Source: Allium sativum (lineage: Eukaryota; Streptophyta; Magnoliopsida; Asparagales; Amaryllidaceae). From it: DNA of 64,000 nucleotides. The position numbers and the translations under genes are program-made. Positions 35,880 through 49,287 of the stretch are shown piece by piece. The stretch covers positions 907,874,677 to 907,938,676 of the forward strand of contig CM060915.1 of the NCBI GenBank assembly GCA_030737875.1. The letters are read 5' to 3'. Under the pieces are notes generated by a model. It did not search any database. It saw nothing but the letters and a program-made list of their open reading frames with translations, and had not been told where the DNA came from. The number at the start of each line of letters is the position of its first letter. Within the stretch, counting starts at the first letter, position 1.

Positions 35880-36971
35880 CACCCAATTCTAGTCAGTTTA
35901 CATACGCTCAATTCTTGCCTATTACATGTATGCCAGGTCTATGCCATTTTACCCATATCAAGTTCTAGCCAAGACTACATGTATCAAGTTTCATGTCCAA
36001 ATAAACCCAAATCATGATTCATGATGTAGTTATCCCAAACTATAATTTTTTTATTACAACACATGCCAACTACCCAAGTTCATAATACATATTTATGCCA
36101 ATTATCAAGTTTACAATTGCTTTTAGGTTCAAAGTCCCAATTCTACTTATGCCCAATCATAAACCTAATCTTTTGATTTAATTTACATAGGCCCGAACTC
36201 GTGATTTGATTTACATGCTAATTCATTATGCCCACTTCATGCCAATTTAATTATGCCAATGGCCAAACTTGCAATTTCAATTATATTGACAATACCCCAA
36301 ATTTCCAATTTCATGTTATGCCATCAATTTTACCAAAAATGTATATCCAATATAGACAACATTCCCATATTTCCCCGTATTCAATCGTACGCAAATCGCG
36401 GTTTAGGCCTAGGTCCGAAATTGACCTAGGTTCATCGAAAGAAAATAAATAGGGGAAGGTAGAATTTGTATAACAATCAGCATAGAGAGAAAACTGGCAT
36501 AAAAACATCATCTCTGGCATAAAAGATAGATATTGATAATAATATCAATATGAATCAAGAAAAACTGATTTACAACAGGCTAAATAGATCATAACCTTGA
36601 CATGAGAACGAACATAGAAAAGTCCCAAAACTCAAGATTCAAGAAGCAATAGAAATAGATTTGAATCAATACACATACTTAAATCCAATTCCACTTTATT
36701 CCATGGCCATATTATAATTAAATGTTTAAATCTAGAAACAACTAGAACTTACATAGCATGGCTAATGAATTAAGAACTGAATTTGTTGTAAAAATGTCGC
36801 GGCGTTGTTGATTTATTGTCTTGAATCATTGTAGAAGCCTTGTTCTTTGAATTGATTTGAGTTTGAATGTTTGTACTTTGATTTGGAGACGGCGGCCATG
36901 GTTCAAGAGGTATTTTAGCAGCATAATGGTGTAAGAATGATTTGATATGAATTAGGTTAGGTCTAAGGGTG

Positions 36972-36979
36972 TTTTTATA
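36972..36979 (-). promoter_or_regulatory. Likely TATA box of E right LTR
   Basis: TATAAAAA on the minus strand, about 420 bases inside the LTR from its U3 edge, comparable in place with the TATA boxes of the array LTRs. Confidence 0.6.
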
Positions 36980-37087
36980 GGTGTAGCAACTAGTTTAGGC
37001 CCTTAGATTAACCCTATAATCAATCCGGACCATCAAAACACGTCTCAGGCTTCAAAAATGAGTTCTGGGTCAAAACAGACCGACCAG

Positions 37088-37183
37088 GTCGACCTGTAAG
37101 GGGGGAGGTCGACTACATGGTCGACCTGGGGGGTATGTTGACCCTAAGGTCGACCACATGGTCGACCTGGCCCCCAGGTCGAC
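37088..37183 (-). repeat. GTCGAC cluster (E right LTR)
   Basis: GTCGAC at 37088, 37108, 37120, 37149, 37161 and 37178, with a decayed GTTGAC at 37137 that fills the 12-base (37137/37149) and 29-base (37108/37137) steps seen in the left LTR. Confidence 0.75.
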
Positions 37184-37394
37184 CTGCCTGGTCCTCTGCT
37201 GCCTAAAATCTGCTGAATCTTCTACAGGCCATAACTTCTTCATCCGGACTTCGTTTTTCGAAAACTCGGACTCTATTTCATGTAAAATTTCGAGACGAAC
37301 GCAATGCGGTAACTAGTTTCCCTTAATTCTTATTTTAAAAATTAATTATACCCTGATTTCTAGTTTCAATATGTTTAAAATTCGGGTTGTTACA

Positions 37395-37399
37395 ATTTA
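37395..37399. repeat. Likely target-site duplication of element E, right
   Basis: ATTTA following the CA end of the right LTR, against AATTA at 27080-27084. Confidence 0.6.
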
Positions 37400-38631
37400 C
37401 AACTCATGAAGCAAAAATTTCCGAAATTTCATGAGTCCAATGTCAACAATTTTCAAAATTTTCCAAATGACCAACATTTTCAACATCATAGAAATGATCG
37501 AAATGGCGATTTCAATTCAAATATCAATAATTTCGATTATGGGCCACATCCACATCAAAATATCTTTGAGTCCAAATATAGCTCTGATCCACATCAATAT
37601 GGGTTGTAAACCAAAATTTTCAAAATTATAGCCCACATCAACATCTTGAAAATAACCAAAATCACTCAAATTTTAATAGTTTTGGTTACAAACATAATTT
37701 TTATGATCAAAATAATTTCCAATATCATTGTCAGTTTTCTGAAAATTCAAACAACTACCACATTGGAAATAATATTGATTGTGAAATTGATGTGGACTAT
37801 AATTTTGAGAACCAAGAAATTTAAAACGAGAGCTCTCAAATCAACGATTATGAAGAATATCATCTTAACGTTCTTAGAGAGAGGGTAGAAAGGCAAGATA
37901 GACAGCTTGATGAACTTCTTTGTTTAATGACGTCTTTTAAAGAACAACTCGAGCATCAAAATCAAATTCAAACATGCGATGAATCAGGAAATAATTCATT
38001 CTTTACTGATAGTGAAAATTTTCTAATAACAACTTTAGACATTGAGAATGACGATCTAAATGAAGTTGTTCACAATTCAGTAAATGATTTAGACTTCAAC
38101 TCTTTTCAGGAAAAAGATTTAAGCTCAGATTTTGATCTTCCTCTTTCGGGCTGTGAGAAACTTGAAATTTTTGAAACTGAACAGAATAAAAATGTTGAAT
38201 TTTTCAATTCAAATTTGGAGAAGGATTTTAATGAACACGAATTTTTTGGATTGTATGAGGATGAGTTGCCAAATGAGGAAACTTCCAACGAACTTAAAGT
38301 TATCAGTGTTGAAAATATGTTGTCCAGTAATGAAATTGAGAAATGTGATCATATAGTCTTGAATAACACTCAGAATTTAAATCTCACGATTTCAACTGAA
38401 TTTATATATGATCACAGATTTTTGAACAATTACACTGATAAATTTGTTGAACACATGAATTATCTTTGGAATGCTGGATTGGTTGAAAAACTTCATGTTA
38501 GGATGACCCTGGACATTTATTTTCTGGACTATAAATCTGGGTATAAAGATGAAATGGTTTTCAAAAACCTTTTCTTATTAGAAAACATGCCTAGACATAG
38601 TGGGAACAGAATTCATCAGGCTAGAACCTAG
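37400..38631 (+). pseudogene. Unrecognised Asn/acid-rich protein of element U (broken)
   Basis: Continuation of the frame begun at 27031. Three lesions or interruptions are visible: the E insertion at its left edge; a one-base frame change near 37595-37612; and an in-frame TAA at 37822-37824. The last 234 codons (37927-38631) are clean. Composition by part: an Asn/Phe/His/Gln-rich low-complexity segment (37400-37810); a charged segment likely to form a coiled coil (about 37850-37960); a long Asp/Glu/Asn/Phe-rich acidic segment; and a compact end with YLWNAGLVEK and YFLDYKSGYKD. I see no zinc knuckle, protease, polymerase or integrase motif and cannot name the family. Position between a leader and a 3' LTR suggests an element-encoded, possibly Gag-like protein; a captured host exon is the alternative. 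Confidence 0.6.
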
Positions 38632-40082
38632 TGTGGGGGAAATGGTTGGTGGCATTCTTTGCATCGCATGCATCGTAAACACATATATCATCGTACATAT
38701 GATTTTCATTCACATATAGTGGCTAAACTTCATTTCATTTTACAAATAATTTTACAACTCATTCACCTTTGGTACGATCTTTCAAATTTAGAAAACGTTC
38801 ACAGTGTGGACACTGTTTATTTTTAGTGGGGGGGGGGGAGTCTGCATTGCATCCTTTTTATTCTTTGTTAGTTTTTTTTCTTTTCATTCTTTAGATGGGA
38901 CCATCATGCATTTTAGATCGCAGTAACATGCCATAGGAAGATTCTTTTTAGATTGATACGGCAAAATAATTTAACAATTGTTACTCAGTTGATAGTATTT
39001 TTCTCTCTCAACTTAGATCGAATAAGAAATATAATGAAAAGTTTAATTTTGAGGGATAATAGTGTAACCGGTACATAGGAAGATTCTTAGGTGATGGCCA
39101 TGAAGTTTATTCTATATTGTAGTCTTTGTTTAAATGAGTGGAGGACTTAAAATACTTATATTGGCTTTTCGAATCTTTAAAACTAAGTTGTATTAAGCTG
39201 AATTCGCGTAATCTCTCTTGTTCTTATATTTCAATAATAATAATAATAATAATAATCCATGGGTATCCAACATTGCTTGTATATCTAGTGTTGGTGTGCA
39301 AACTCGCCAAGCTCTATCTGACACGTTGTTGACAAAGTCAGCTTTGGAATATCTTGGTCTCATTTTTTGAGATTGGACACCTAAGGATTACCGACATGTT
39401 GTTGACAAAGTCAGCGTCGGTCTGCACAATCCGCCAAGCTCTGTCCCAACTCTTCGTCAGTCTGCAAGGCAGTGTATGGGTGGTATACCTTGGTCTTTTA
39501 AGTTAGGTGTATGTAATTAATCATAAATTTTAACTTTTATAGAGATAGAGAATAAGCGATGATGCCCAAACATTTCTTGACCTTATTGATTTGACTGGCC
39601 ACACATAAGGAAACTAGAATACCACTTCACAAACTATGACAAGCAAACTAAGAATTTATTTCACGGCTGCACTATGTTATCGAATGAACCAACTGGCCAA
39701 ACTAGAGTTTAGACATTGAAAACTTGACTTATGTTGAAAATTTGTGACAGGTTGAGGTATCTAAAGTACAATCAAATGATTAAAATTGTTAACTTAAATT
39801 GTTGTACCACTTTCTTGAAACAAGTCGTGTTTTCATTTTTGTTTTTATTTTGCATATGCCCATTGCACTCATTTAGTTTCATTAGAATCATAGCATACTG
39901 TAATTGGATTTTGTGGGTAGTATCCGCTGAAAACCCTCATGAGACACCACTCGTCCTACTAGGGACACCTAGAGGTTTAACGACTTGTTGCATACGCTCA
40001 ATGCAATCATGTTTCCTACGAAAGTGTGACCTATCTAGTTTAGTTTTTCATTTTTTATTTTACTCGAGGACGAGTAAAAGAT
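38632..40082 (+). other. Non-coding 3' part of element U
   Basis: No supportable gene. Contains a G-rich stretch (about 38826-38840), an (ATA)n microsatellite (39234-39256), and a dispersed internal duplication around 39290-39350 and 39385-39440 sharing GTTGTTGACAAAGTCAGC and CGCCAAGCTCT words. It ends with the CTCGAGGACGAGTAAAAG motif at about 40064-40081, which I recall as typical of the segment before the 3' LTR in plant non-chromovirus Gypsy elements. Confidence 0.55.
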
Positions 40083-40093
40083 AAGTGTGGGGG
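40083..40093 (+). promoter_or_regulatory. Polypurine-type tract of element U
   Basis: AAGTGTGGGGG four bases before the TGATTAAC start of the LTR. AAGTGTGGGGG is a familiar sequence next to the 3' LTR of plant Athila/Tat-type Gypsy elements (recalled, not checked). Confidence 0.6.
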
Positions 40094-40097
40094 TATT

Positions 40098-41058
40098 TGA
40101 TTAACATAGAAATGTGTTTTTTAATGCTCGTATATCTTATCTTTTGTATATAAATAAATATTACTTGGGTATTGTTTTGTCACTTTTACAGATATTTCAA
40201 CCCAGCCCGCATGCAACCAGAAAAATAGAGAAATGGAGATCAGATTGCTATATATTTACATTTTGAAGAATTGTAGATGAAGATCTCACATCTAGTTGCT
40301 GTTAGACAAGAAAATGATTGATTAAAAGGCCATGCACATCTCAAATTAAAGGAGGCTTGCAAGAGAAAATGAGGAAAGGCCTAGAACTTGTTCCAAATGA
40401 CAAAAGACCTAAAACTAACTTGAAGTAGCTAGGCCCATTTGTAATTAGGGTTAGGGTTTGGTTATCTCCTATAAATACCCTTGTAATATCATTGTAGCCA
40501 CCATTCTATTTTTCTATCTTAACCTCCATTAATAAAAGTTCTTCTTCTTCTTATATTTTCTAGCATTTTTTCTTTTTCTTAGCAACTGGTGTTGTCTTCA
40601 CAATTAGTTTTGGTAGAACACCAATTGTATTTTACATTTTTTTATCAGCGATTAGTCGTTTGATTAGTTTTAATGACAATCCTAATTTTACTTTTTGTTG
40701 TTCTTCTTTTTCTGCAATTTTAATTTATGCATTTTATTTGTGTTTTGCATTTTATTTTCCAAGCAATTTGTGTCATCTATTCAATTAGATTTGATAGAGC
40801 TCAAGTTGTCTTTGCTATTTTATTTTCATTAGTGATTAATCGTTTGATTAGATTCAACGATATTCCTAATTATGCAATTTCAATTCGTTTTTATTTCAGC
40901 CAAATCTCCAAACTTCGTCTAACTCGCCCAAGAGATTAGATAAATAATTTGATTTTAATCTACCTCCCTGTGTTTGACCTGCATACTACACGATCTGTGC
41001 ACTTGCAGTATTTTATTTAAAAATTCGCGCTTTTCTAATTCTTAGAAAGCGTCGATCA
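40098..41058 (+). mobile_element. 3' LTR of element U (961 bp)
   Basis: Starts TGATTAACAT and ends GTCGATCA, giving TGAT...ATCA inverted ends. Inside are a TATAAATA-type box (near 40149), 'cctataaatacc' at about 40470, and a terminal part with CCCTGTGTTTGACCTGCATAC and GTGCACTTGC, which I recall from LTR ends of non-chromovirus plant Gypsy elements. The 5' LTR is outside the window. Next five bases CATGC would be the right TSD. Confidence 0.68.
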
Positions 41059-43454
41059 CATGCTCGTATGCAAAGGTTCTTTATTACTTGCATGGTTATA
41101 TGCAAAAAAGTCAACATACATGCGACACTGAAATAGTTGCATAGATGAATGCAAGGATTTCCAATATATGCATCCATTGATGCAATTAACTATAGTTTCA
41201 TTGTTTTTTTTTTTTTTGGTTTTTGATGCATTTTTTGATGGTATTTTTATCTTGTTTTTTTAATGTTTTCGTTTTTTATTTAAATACGAATTTACGTGAT
41301 TTTTTATTTTTTTTAATGCATTTTCGAAAAATAGGGATGTATTTTATAATAAACTTTGAACAGGATGTGAGCCTAATTTTGAAACTTATTAAAGACCCAA
41401 GACAAACACACACTTTAAATAATTTATTAAATCACGGTTAATAATTAAACAAACTTTAATTAAGTTCTTAAATTAAATAAACTTAACTAATAATAATTAA
41501 TTATTTAAAACTCTTATTAAATAATTAACTAATTTAAATATTCTTAATTAAGTAATATACCATACTTAATCCTTGTTTTAAAGTCACTATATAATAATTA
41601 ATTTTCATTAATTAAATAAATTAGAATCAAACTTACTTGATTAAAACTTAAGTAAAATTACTTAATTACATGGTAATTAAGTATTAATTACTTCATTTAA
41701 CTAATAATTATTATTACTTACATTTAAAATGAGTTTTGAAAACATTTTCAAAACTTACTTAAGTTAAAAGCAAACTTACCTTCAAAATTTGTCGTTTTCA
41801 CGAACTGCACTTCATAGGGATTATCGCTATAAAACCCACAAAATCAAAATATTATCTTTTGAAAATTGCTAAAGGAAGCTTACAAACTTTTCAAAACATA
41901 AAGCAAATGTTTATAGGGATGAAAACAAAGGCTGAAACCTTAAAATGGTTTTGATTTCAAAAACATAAGCACGTTTTCAACCAAGGATTCCAAGTCATAA
42001 ACCATATAAAGGTTCTTACTTTCTAAGCATATAACACAACATTGTGTACATAACATACATAACCACGACATAACCACAAAAAAGGAAAAGATCAAACCAT
42101 TAAATACTTTAACAACCTAATAAATTTAATATTTTAATGATCAAAACTTTAGGTTTAAAGCTGTGATTTTTACTCACCTTTAGCATATCCAAATTAAATC
42201 AAACTTCAAAATAACTTGCTTTAACACTAATATAAGCAATTATCTAAGTAATTATGGAATTTTAAGGCTTCATGGCCAAAATGGATTGGCCTAAGTGATG
42301 TGATGAGAATTTGAGGACTTGAAATAGTAACAAATCAACAAAAACAATACCCGAAAATTAGTCTTTTCCAAACTGATTTTCAGGTATGAAAACAATGGAA
42401 TTTCAAAACGTTGCCAAAATGAAAGTTCTTGAATTTTCCTTTCTCTACTATTTTAAAAAAAGAAAGTCTAAATTTTGTTTTGTTGTGAATGAGATGTGGC
42501 CAAAACAGTAAGGGTCATTGTTTGACCTTAAAAACTAGATCAGAAAATGAACCTGAAATAATTAAACTTTTGACATAGTAAATCTCAAAATTAACCAAAG
42601 TGAATAAAAGGAAAATTGTTGCCAACTAAATTGTACTGAAGAAAAAAAATGAATTCCTTAATTTGAAGTATTTTACATAGATTTATAGTCGAATGAAAAT
42701 GGGGTAAAAACTTGGTAAAAATAGAAAATAAAAACATAGAATTTGGAGTTTTGAAAATGCAAGAAATCAAATAAATTTGAGTTTTAAAACCATGAAAATT
42801 AAATTTTAAGGCTAAGAAGCCATTAAAACTTTTTAAAAAGCTTGGAGGAAGAAGAAAGAAGATTGAAAATGGGAAAATAAAAATGAAAAGTGAGAAAGAG
42901 AAAAGAAGAAATCACTTTTATATAAAATGGAAATGCCAAATTACCAAACTAACCTTAGTCCTTTACCCTCCTTAACTTCATGCTACCACACCTCCTTTAA
43001 TACACACCACTTTTCACCTAATGTCCTCTCTTCAAACACCCTTATTACACAAAAGTACCTATGTGTCTTCTTTTCCTTTATTTAAGTGTACTTTAAGTAC
43101 ATTTATTTTCTTTTCTTCTTTAATCTTACTTACATCACATCTTATTTTATTAACTTAATACATTACTTAATTAATACTAACATAAGTTCATTTGTTATAT
43201 TTATTTAAGTAATTTAAACAATATTTTAAACAACTTTTACATGATCAAATATCATTCTTTTTGAGAAATTCTTCTGGCTACATTTTCTGTTTTTCTTTGA
43301 ACTATTTATTTTTGTAAACCATATTCAAAAATGATTTTAGCATTATTTATTATAAATTAAAAGAGGGTATATAAATTACAAAACATCTATTTCTTGAATA
43401 TCTAAAATTAATTAAATATTCCAAATTAAAGCGATAGAATTCTGGATTGTTACA
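41059..43454 (-). mobile_element. Left LTR of element B, U3-side part
   Basis: Very AT-rich, no gene. The right end, GGATTGTTACA, abuts a polypurine tract read on the minus strand, so this is the U3 side of a minus-strand LTR. A TTTTATATAAAA box (42916-42927) lies about 530 bases inside. Its left part is missing because element U and everything nested in it were inserted here. Confidence 0.7.
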
Positions 43455-45278
43455 CTCTTCCTCTCTTAAAAGAATTTTGCCCCTGAAATTTCACCATAAG
43501 AGTTCTTAATAGTATTCACATGTTTGTATAATATCCATAGATCATCAATAAAAAATACAATCTTACTCGAATACGTTACTTTATTTTGAACCAGCATCGC
43601 TCACTCGATGTTCCTAGTGCAGAACCCGATCAGGCTTCTTGATTAGGAAGCTATAATCTCCTTGCATAGCTATAATACTATGATAGCAAAAATTTAGTTC
43701 CATATCAAACATATTCACTAAGTATTTGCCTTCAAGGATCGAGTGATAAATGCTTATTTGAAACGATGTGGAAACACCTCAAATTCATGTACTTGAATTC
43801 ATCTGACCAAATTATGTGAAAAATAAAATGATCTACTTCCAATATACAAACTCATTTTATTGGTTATTCTAATATCAATTTCTATACATGCTAAGATCAT
43901 TTATTTTAACTTTTCACAAAATATAATTTTTATCTAACATGTATAATACTCTTCTACATCCTAAGAGTATATGCCCCCATCTGATTCAACTTATTATTAA
44001 AAAATTATTAGTCTTCTAAGAAAACTCAAGGTCTAAAATATTAGGTTTTATTTCAAATTCATATTTGAAATCAATATATATATATATATATATTAACCAT
44101 TGAATATATATATACACACACATATACATATAGCTCAAGTAACACCAAAATAATACTTAGGAACTGGGTACTACCAAATAGTACTTACATTCCCTTACTG
44201 GAAAGGGTAATACTTTAGAGAAGTGTTTCCCATTCGAATGTATCTCCTTCATAATTGTAAGAAAATATTGAGTCACTTGAACTAACTTAAAATACTTTTC
44301 TTTTTCAAATCCCAATGTTGAAACAATATTACATAAACATATTCAAAGTATATATGATCTACTTGCTTCGGGCTTGTCTGGTTTCAAACTCGTTTCGATC
44401 GTTTACTAAGTTCTCTACAACTTTACTTAAGTGAACATATGACCGTCACTTAGAAGATTATTAATATTACAACAAAACAAATCGACTCTACTTCTCCCAA
44501 ACTACCCAAAGAAAATAAGTTTCATAAAATATTCATTTCTAAACTTTGTTATACTTAACACAATTTATTTCAAGAATTATTACTATTACTTCCATAACTT
44601 TGAAAACTATTTTTAGAAACACCGGAATTTTAGTTCTTGAATTTCCTACTTAAGTTCTCTGTATCTAAAACAAATTAACTTAAATTTAGTTTCACATGAT
44701 TATTTCTAATATCTAATCTAGATAACCTAGCTTCCTTAAGAATGTGTTAAATTAAATCAAATCTTAATATAACATTGATAGCAAATGCCTTATAATCAGA
44801 TCGTGAAACTTAGTTCCAAGATGTTGGTTTCAATTCTTCCAAAATTTCTATTTATTCAACCAATTGAAAGGAAACTAACTACAAAACCTAAAGAAAATAG
44901 TCAATGCTCAAACTAGGAGAGCATGTATAAAACAACCTATATAATAATAAAATACTATACTATTTTGAAAATTATTTTTGATATATATAAAACATGTTTG
45001 TAGGTAAAATTATGTCATTTGCCTAATTTAAAACAATACCGTGCCAATTTTCATTTTCATGTGTTTAGAAATCCCTATCGATAGGGATGTACCTTTCTTA
45101 CCGACAAGAGTTTATAACCCACTTAAAAGATAAACTAACACATGATAGAAATCATTTTTTCCATAACACTAACAAATACGCATTCGAATATAATACAATC
45201 AAATTCATTCTAGGGCACTACTGACCTTATCTATATTGAGTCATACCCCACCTAAGCCTAGGCATTTGCTTAACCTAA
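43455..45278 (-). mobile_element. Non-coding interior of element B
   Basis: Between polypurine tract (reverse complement of AGAGAGGAAGAG, 43455-43466) and primer-binding site. No gag or pol motif in any frame. The final ~300 bases (about 44995-45278) match the same part of element C (about 54245-54530), for example the shared GTGTTTAGAAATCCCTATCG. The interior (1,838 bases including the primer-binding site) is about as long as that of C, which fits a large retrotransposon derivative (LARD) that moved with borrowed proteins. Confidence 0.68.
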
Positions 45279-45290
45279 GCTCTAATACCA
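45279..45290 (-). promoter_or_regulatory. Primer-binding site of element B
   Basis: Minus strand TGGTATTAGAGC, one base from the iMet type and identical to that of element D; two bases from the LTR edge. Confidence 0.82.
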
Positions 45291-45292
45291 AG

Positions 45293-46308
45293 TGTAATAA
45301 GCATTTCTATCCAATCCAAGCATATATATATATACACACACAAAACTAATCATTTAAACAAATCAATCAAATCCATCCAACGAAATCATACGCTTAAATT
45401 ATTTAATACAAACCAATCTATCAATATATCCTAATATATCCAAACTTAAGTATTTTAAACAAGTAATTCTAAACTTACATGGCACTTCAACCCAACATAT
45501 TTTTCGAAGATGGGTCTTTCCTTATTGCATTTCAATCATTGTCATCTTTGGTTGTAGTGCATTCAGAATTGGCTTTGGGTTTGTCTTTAGAAAGTGAAGA
45601 TATCATCCACTGAATCCATTGAAGTGCCTCTCTTACTCCATGATCATTTGTATTTGACTTAGTTCTAAATGCCTTGATTTTGAAGAATGAATGAGAGTAT
45701 ATTATTAAATGATTCAAGCATTTTTTCTAAGTTCTCACTAAGATCATGGATAAGATCATTCATTATTATTTTTTAATGTTAAGGAATGAAAAAAGAACAA
45801 GATAATGAAGTTTCAATTCATTTTTATGGCCTGAAAAGTCATATGTAAGAGTAGAAAGTCGTTTAAAATGTATAGTCACAAGTAATTTAATTAAAATTTA
45901 AAAATCTGGTCGTTATATATCAACATTGGGGTAGGGGGAATCTCAATACACTCCAGGTAAATTTGGATATTTGTCTTATTTTTGAGTTGTTAAGATATAT
46001 ATCGTTGGTTTGTCAATCTATAGTAACTCTTATAGGTATTTGACAGAGAAAACAAGGATTTTCATTCATACATAAACATTGATTTCAAGAAGTGTAATTG
46101 TTGATATTGATTAAAAATCAAACACGGTGCGAAATTAGGTGCAGGGTAACTCCGAACTAGAATAAAAATCCTGGTGTGTTCTTTCCTTTACTTTATTTGC
46201 CCTACTTGCTTTTTGTTTCTTTATTTTATTCTATAACCATTATACATATACTTATAATCATAATTCAAAAGATTTCTAAAAGATTCATAAATTTAAGTAA
46301 ACAATATT
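45293..46308 (-). mobile_element. Right LTR of element B, U5/R-side part
   Basis: Begins TGTAATAAGC beside the primer-binding site and is cut at 46308 by element C. The remainder must lie beyond the right end of the window. A 61-codon frame at 45532-45717 (minus) has no recognisable features. The two B LTR fragments cover opposite ends of the LTR, so they cannot be compared with each other here. Confidence 0.62.
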
Positions 46309-49287
46309 TATAATGGCCCAACAAATTCTCGATCCTAATCATCAACACAAATACCATGCTGGCAAACCAAGCACAAAAAATTACTGGATCATTTATAGAA
46401 AGAAGTTAGAGGGTGAGAAATAGAAAGACAGAAAAGTTAGAATAGAAGAAAACGCAGATCACAAAACCAGAGCGGATACAAATCTCACAACAAAACGAAT
46501 AAAATATATTATATAACACAACTCTTGAAATACATATCTCTACTATATATACATTATTAGAGTAGAAAACATACAACACAGCGGCAATAAACTATATATA
46601 TATCCAACGCTGAAACCTCCTGCTCTAAGTTCCTCCAAGTGTATCTATAAAATCACGACTACTTGACTGGCCGTACAAATTTGGGCACACAAGAGTTTAG
46701 GGTAAAACAAAACAAAATAAACTATGAGTCAGTCATGGGACTAATGTATGTAAACTCCAATCACTTGATTTAGCTTTTAAAAATCCTTTTGAAAGAAAAG
46801 ATAATCATAAGACTGATCCGGACATAAACATGGATGATTTTACCTTACAATAACCCAAAACATCTTTATATCAATAATCTTCCAATATTATAATAGTGTC
46901 TATATCAAATATATAACTATCTAGCAAAACTCTATTTAGCGGAATGTTATCATCTCACGCTCCACATACATATTATGCAATCAAAAACCGCGGGCGCTTA
47001 TTGGAAAATGAATTCCCAACTATAACAAGGTATGGAACTACCTTCCAATAGTGTATCTTTAGAGAGGAATACACCGGGTTCAACAAGAACATCTTGCAAC
47101 CCGACCATACATGACTGACCACTCATTTCACTTGAGTGTAGCGAATATATTATCACCAATAGTTGTGATCAACAACCATTACCGAAACCATACAGCAGTG
47201 ACAGAAGAAGAAAAAAATTGAATTTTCTCTAGATCAGGTGATAATACACTCTAATAGGTGCGACCACATAACCAAGCTACCTGCCCAATTTTTGTCATCT
47301 TTTCGGTTGATGAGGCATGAGGCTACGTCTTTCCTTTATAACACCACAACATCATTCACTTTGAATGTCACATCGTTAGATCCGTCAAATCACTAATTGA
47401 TATCCTCAAAAATACACTGGGTGTTAAGCTAAGAGAAGTTTCGTTCTCTGCCACCAACTATGGTACGTTTGGATAAATCAATGTACGTGACTATCTGGAA
47501 ATATTCTGTCAGACATCCGCCCATATAAGTTTCCCTGAGACTGGACAAACCGAAGGCACCATCCCATCAATCCATCTTAGGTAATTTCTACCTAGTATTA
47601 ACAGAACAACCCTTGCACTTTAGTCTAGCTTCAACTTTCTTCAACATAATTTGATTCACAGCGCTTATGCCCATACGTAGCGGTTTCAAATAATAAACCT
47701 AACCCCGATCTCTTCGTATTGACAACTGAAATATAAAATAGGACAAAACATTAATAGCCGACTATTTAACTATCAAAGGAAACATCCATACAACCATCAA
47801 TCCTAATTCTAAATGGAAATTCTATTGATCAAACATCATGCAACAACAAGCCCTTTAAATTAATTTCTTATTAATTTATCATTTTCCAATTCCTTTTTTT
47901 TCGTTTTCCATATCTCTCCCTAGGTATTTCTCAAAACTCGTTTGGCCTCTCATGATTCTTGGAAAACATTTCCATGTATCCTAGACTATTTATTTTCTAT
48001 ATTTAGATAATATACGTTATTATCCTTGGAAAACATTTTCATAAACTCACTTTTCCGAATCATTCATTTCTATAATTAGAAGTAACTGTTACTACGGTTG
48101 GAAAACATTTCAATATATTTACAAGTTCTTGACTTCTCATCAACCAAATCATTTCAATTTCTATGATTAGAAAACATCTCTGATTATATTTGGAACACGT
48201 TTCAAAAAGTCATTTACTTGGATTTAAAACAATTGTCGTATAAAAAACTGTTATAACAGTTTAAAACCATAACACTCATCAACTGCCCATATCTCTAATC
48301 ATTCCTCGCTACTGAAATTTAACCGTTCCTTAGTCAAAATAAAGTCAAAGTTAGGGTATAATTACCTCTCAGACCTTAACTAAACAATATTCCCAACTTT
48401 GAAATGGATAAAGATCAACTTCCCATATCAACAAAACATTGCTCTCATAACTCTTGGATTTAGTTTAAAAATCCACTTCTCACATGGAAATCATTGATTA
48501 TAACAATGGCGTTACAATCCACGCTTCCGAAATATTTAATTTTAAAATATAACTTATATTCATTAATTGGAATAACTGATTAAACAAGTAATTATTAGAT
48601 ACATAAATCTTTAATTCAAACGAAAAGTAAATAACACTTTTTTCTAAATTCGACATAGTTGAACTCCAATGTATAACTCTCCTCGAATAATCTCCATTCG
48701 ATTAGTATTCCGAACTTTGGAATAAATTTACCATTTTCGGTCAAGTCAATTTCCACTTTCATTCTAAATTCACCTTTGAATTTATCACTTCCAAATTTGT
48801 ACAAATTTCTCTTAAAACCATTCCAATCTGCAAAACGTTTTCTTTTGAACCGTTATCCATTTTAAAATATGAATATTATTCCTTTATGAAATCTGGACTC
48901 GTTTTATTGATCCTAAATACCATTACAAGCTCAAATCCCACTTATCGATTTATTTTATAAATCCACATCATATTCCACTTCATTCATAAACTCCATTATT
49001 ATGTCAAAACTTCTTGTCATTTATCTAACAAGTTTATAACATTATATCGACTTTACATTCGATTATAAAATATTGGTTTCAACCCAAATATTAATTATCT
49101 TGTCAATTCCGAACTATATAATATATAATTTATGAAAATATATTTTAATAAAATTCTACATAGTCGAATTCCAATTATAATTCCTTATGGATTTATTTCA
49201 ATTCTATTCACATTTTGAACATCGGAATAAATTTCATCGTTTCCTTTTGAAACGATTTACAATTTCCCTTTAAATTCACTTTTGATA

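Larger units (their letters stand above)
27085..37394 (-). mobile_element. Element E: old minus-strand Gypsy relic with 4-kb LTRs
   Basis: Complete outline: left LTR 27085-31090, shrunken internal region 31091-33330, primer-binding site 33317-33328, right LTR 33331-37394. The internal region is about 2.2 kb instead of about 5 kb. Gag and protease remnants and a scrap of pol remain; most of reverse transcriptase and all of RNase H and integrase are gone. Nested in the reading frame of element U. Confidence 0.88.
33331..37394 (-). mobile_element. Right LTR of element E (5' LTR in element orientation)
   Basis: TGTAACACCC...GGTTGTTACA, 4,064 bases, closely matching the left LTR. Differences include a longer (AT)n run (about 35841-35875), five instead of four 57-bp units, a G14 tract (33691-33704), and an intact TATAAAAA on the minus strand (36972-36979) where the left LTR reads TGTAAAAA. 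Confidence 0.88.
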
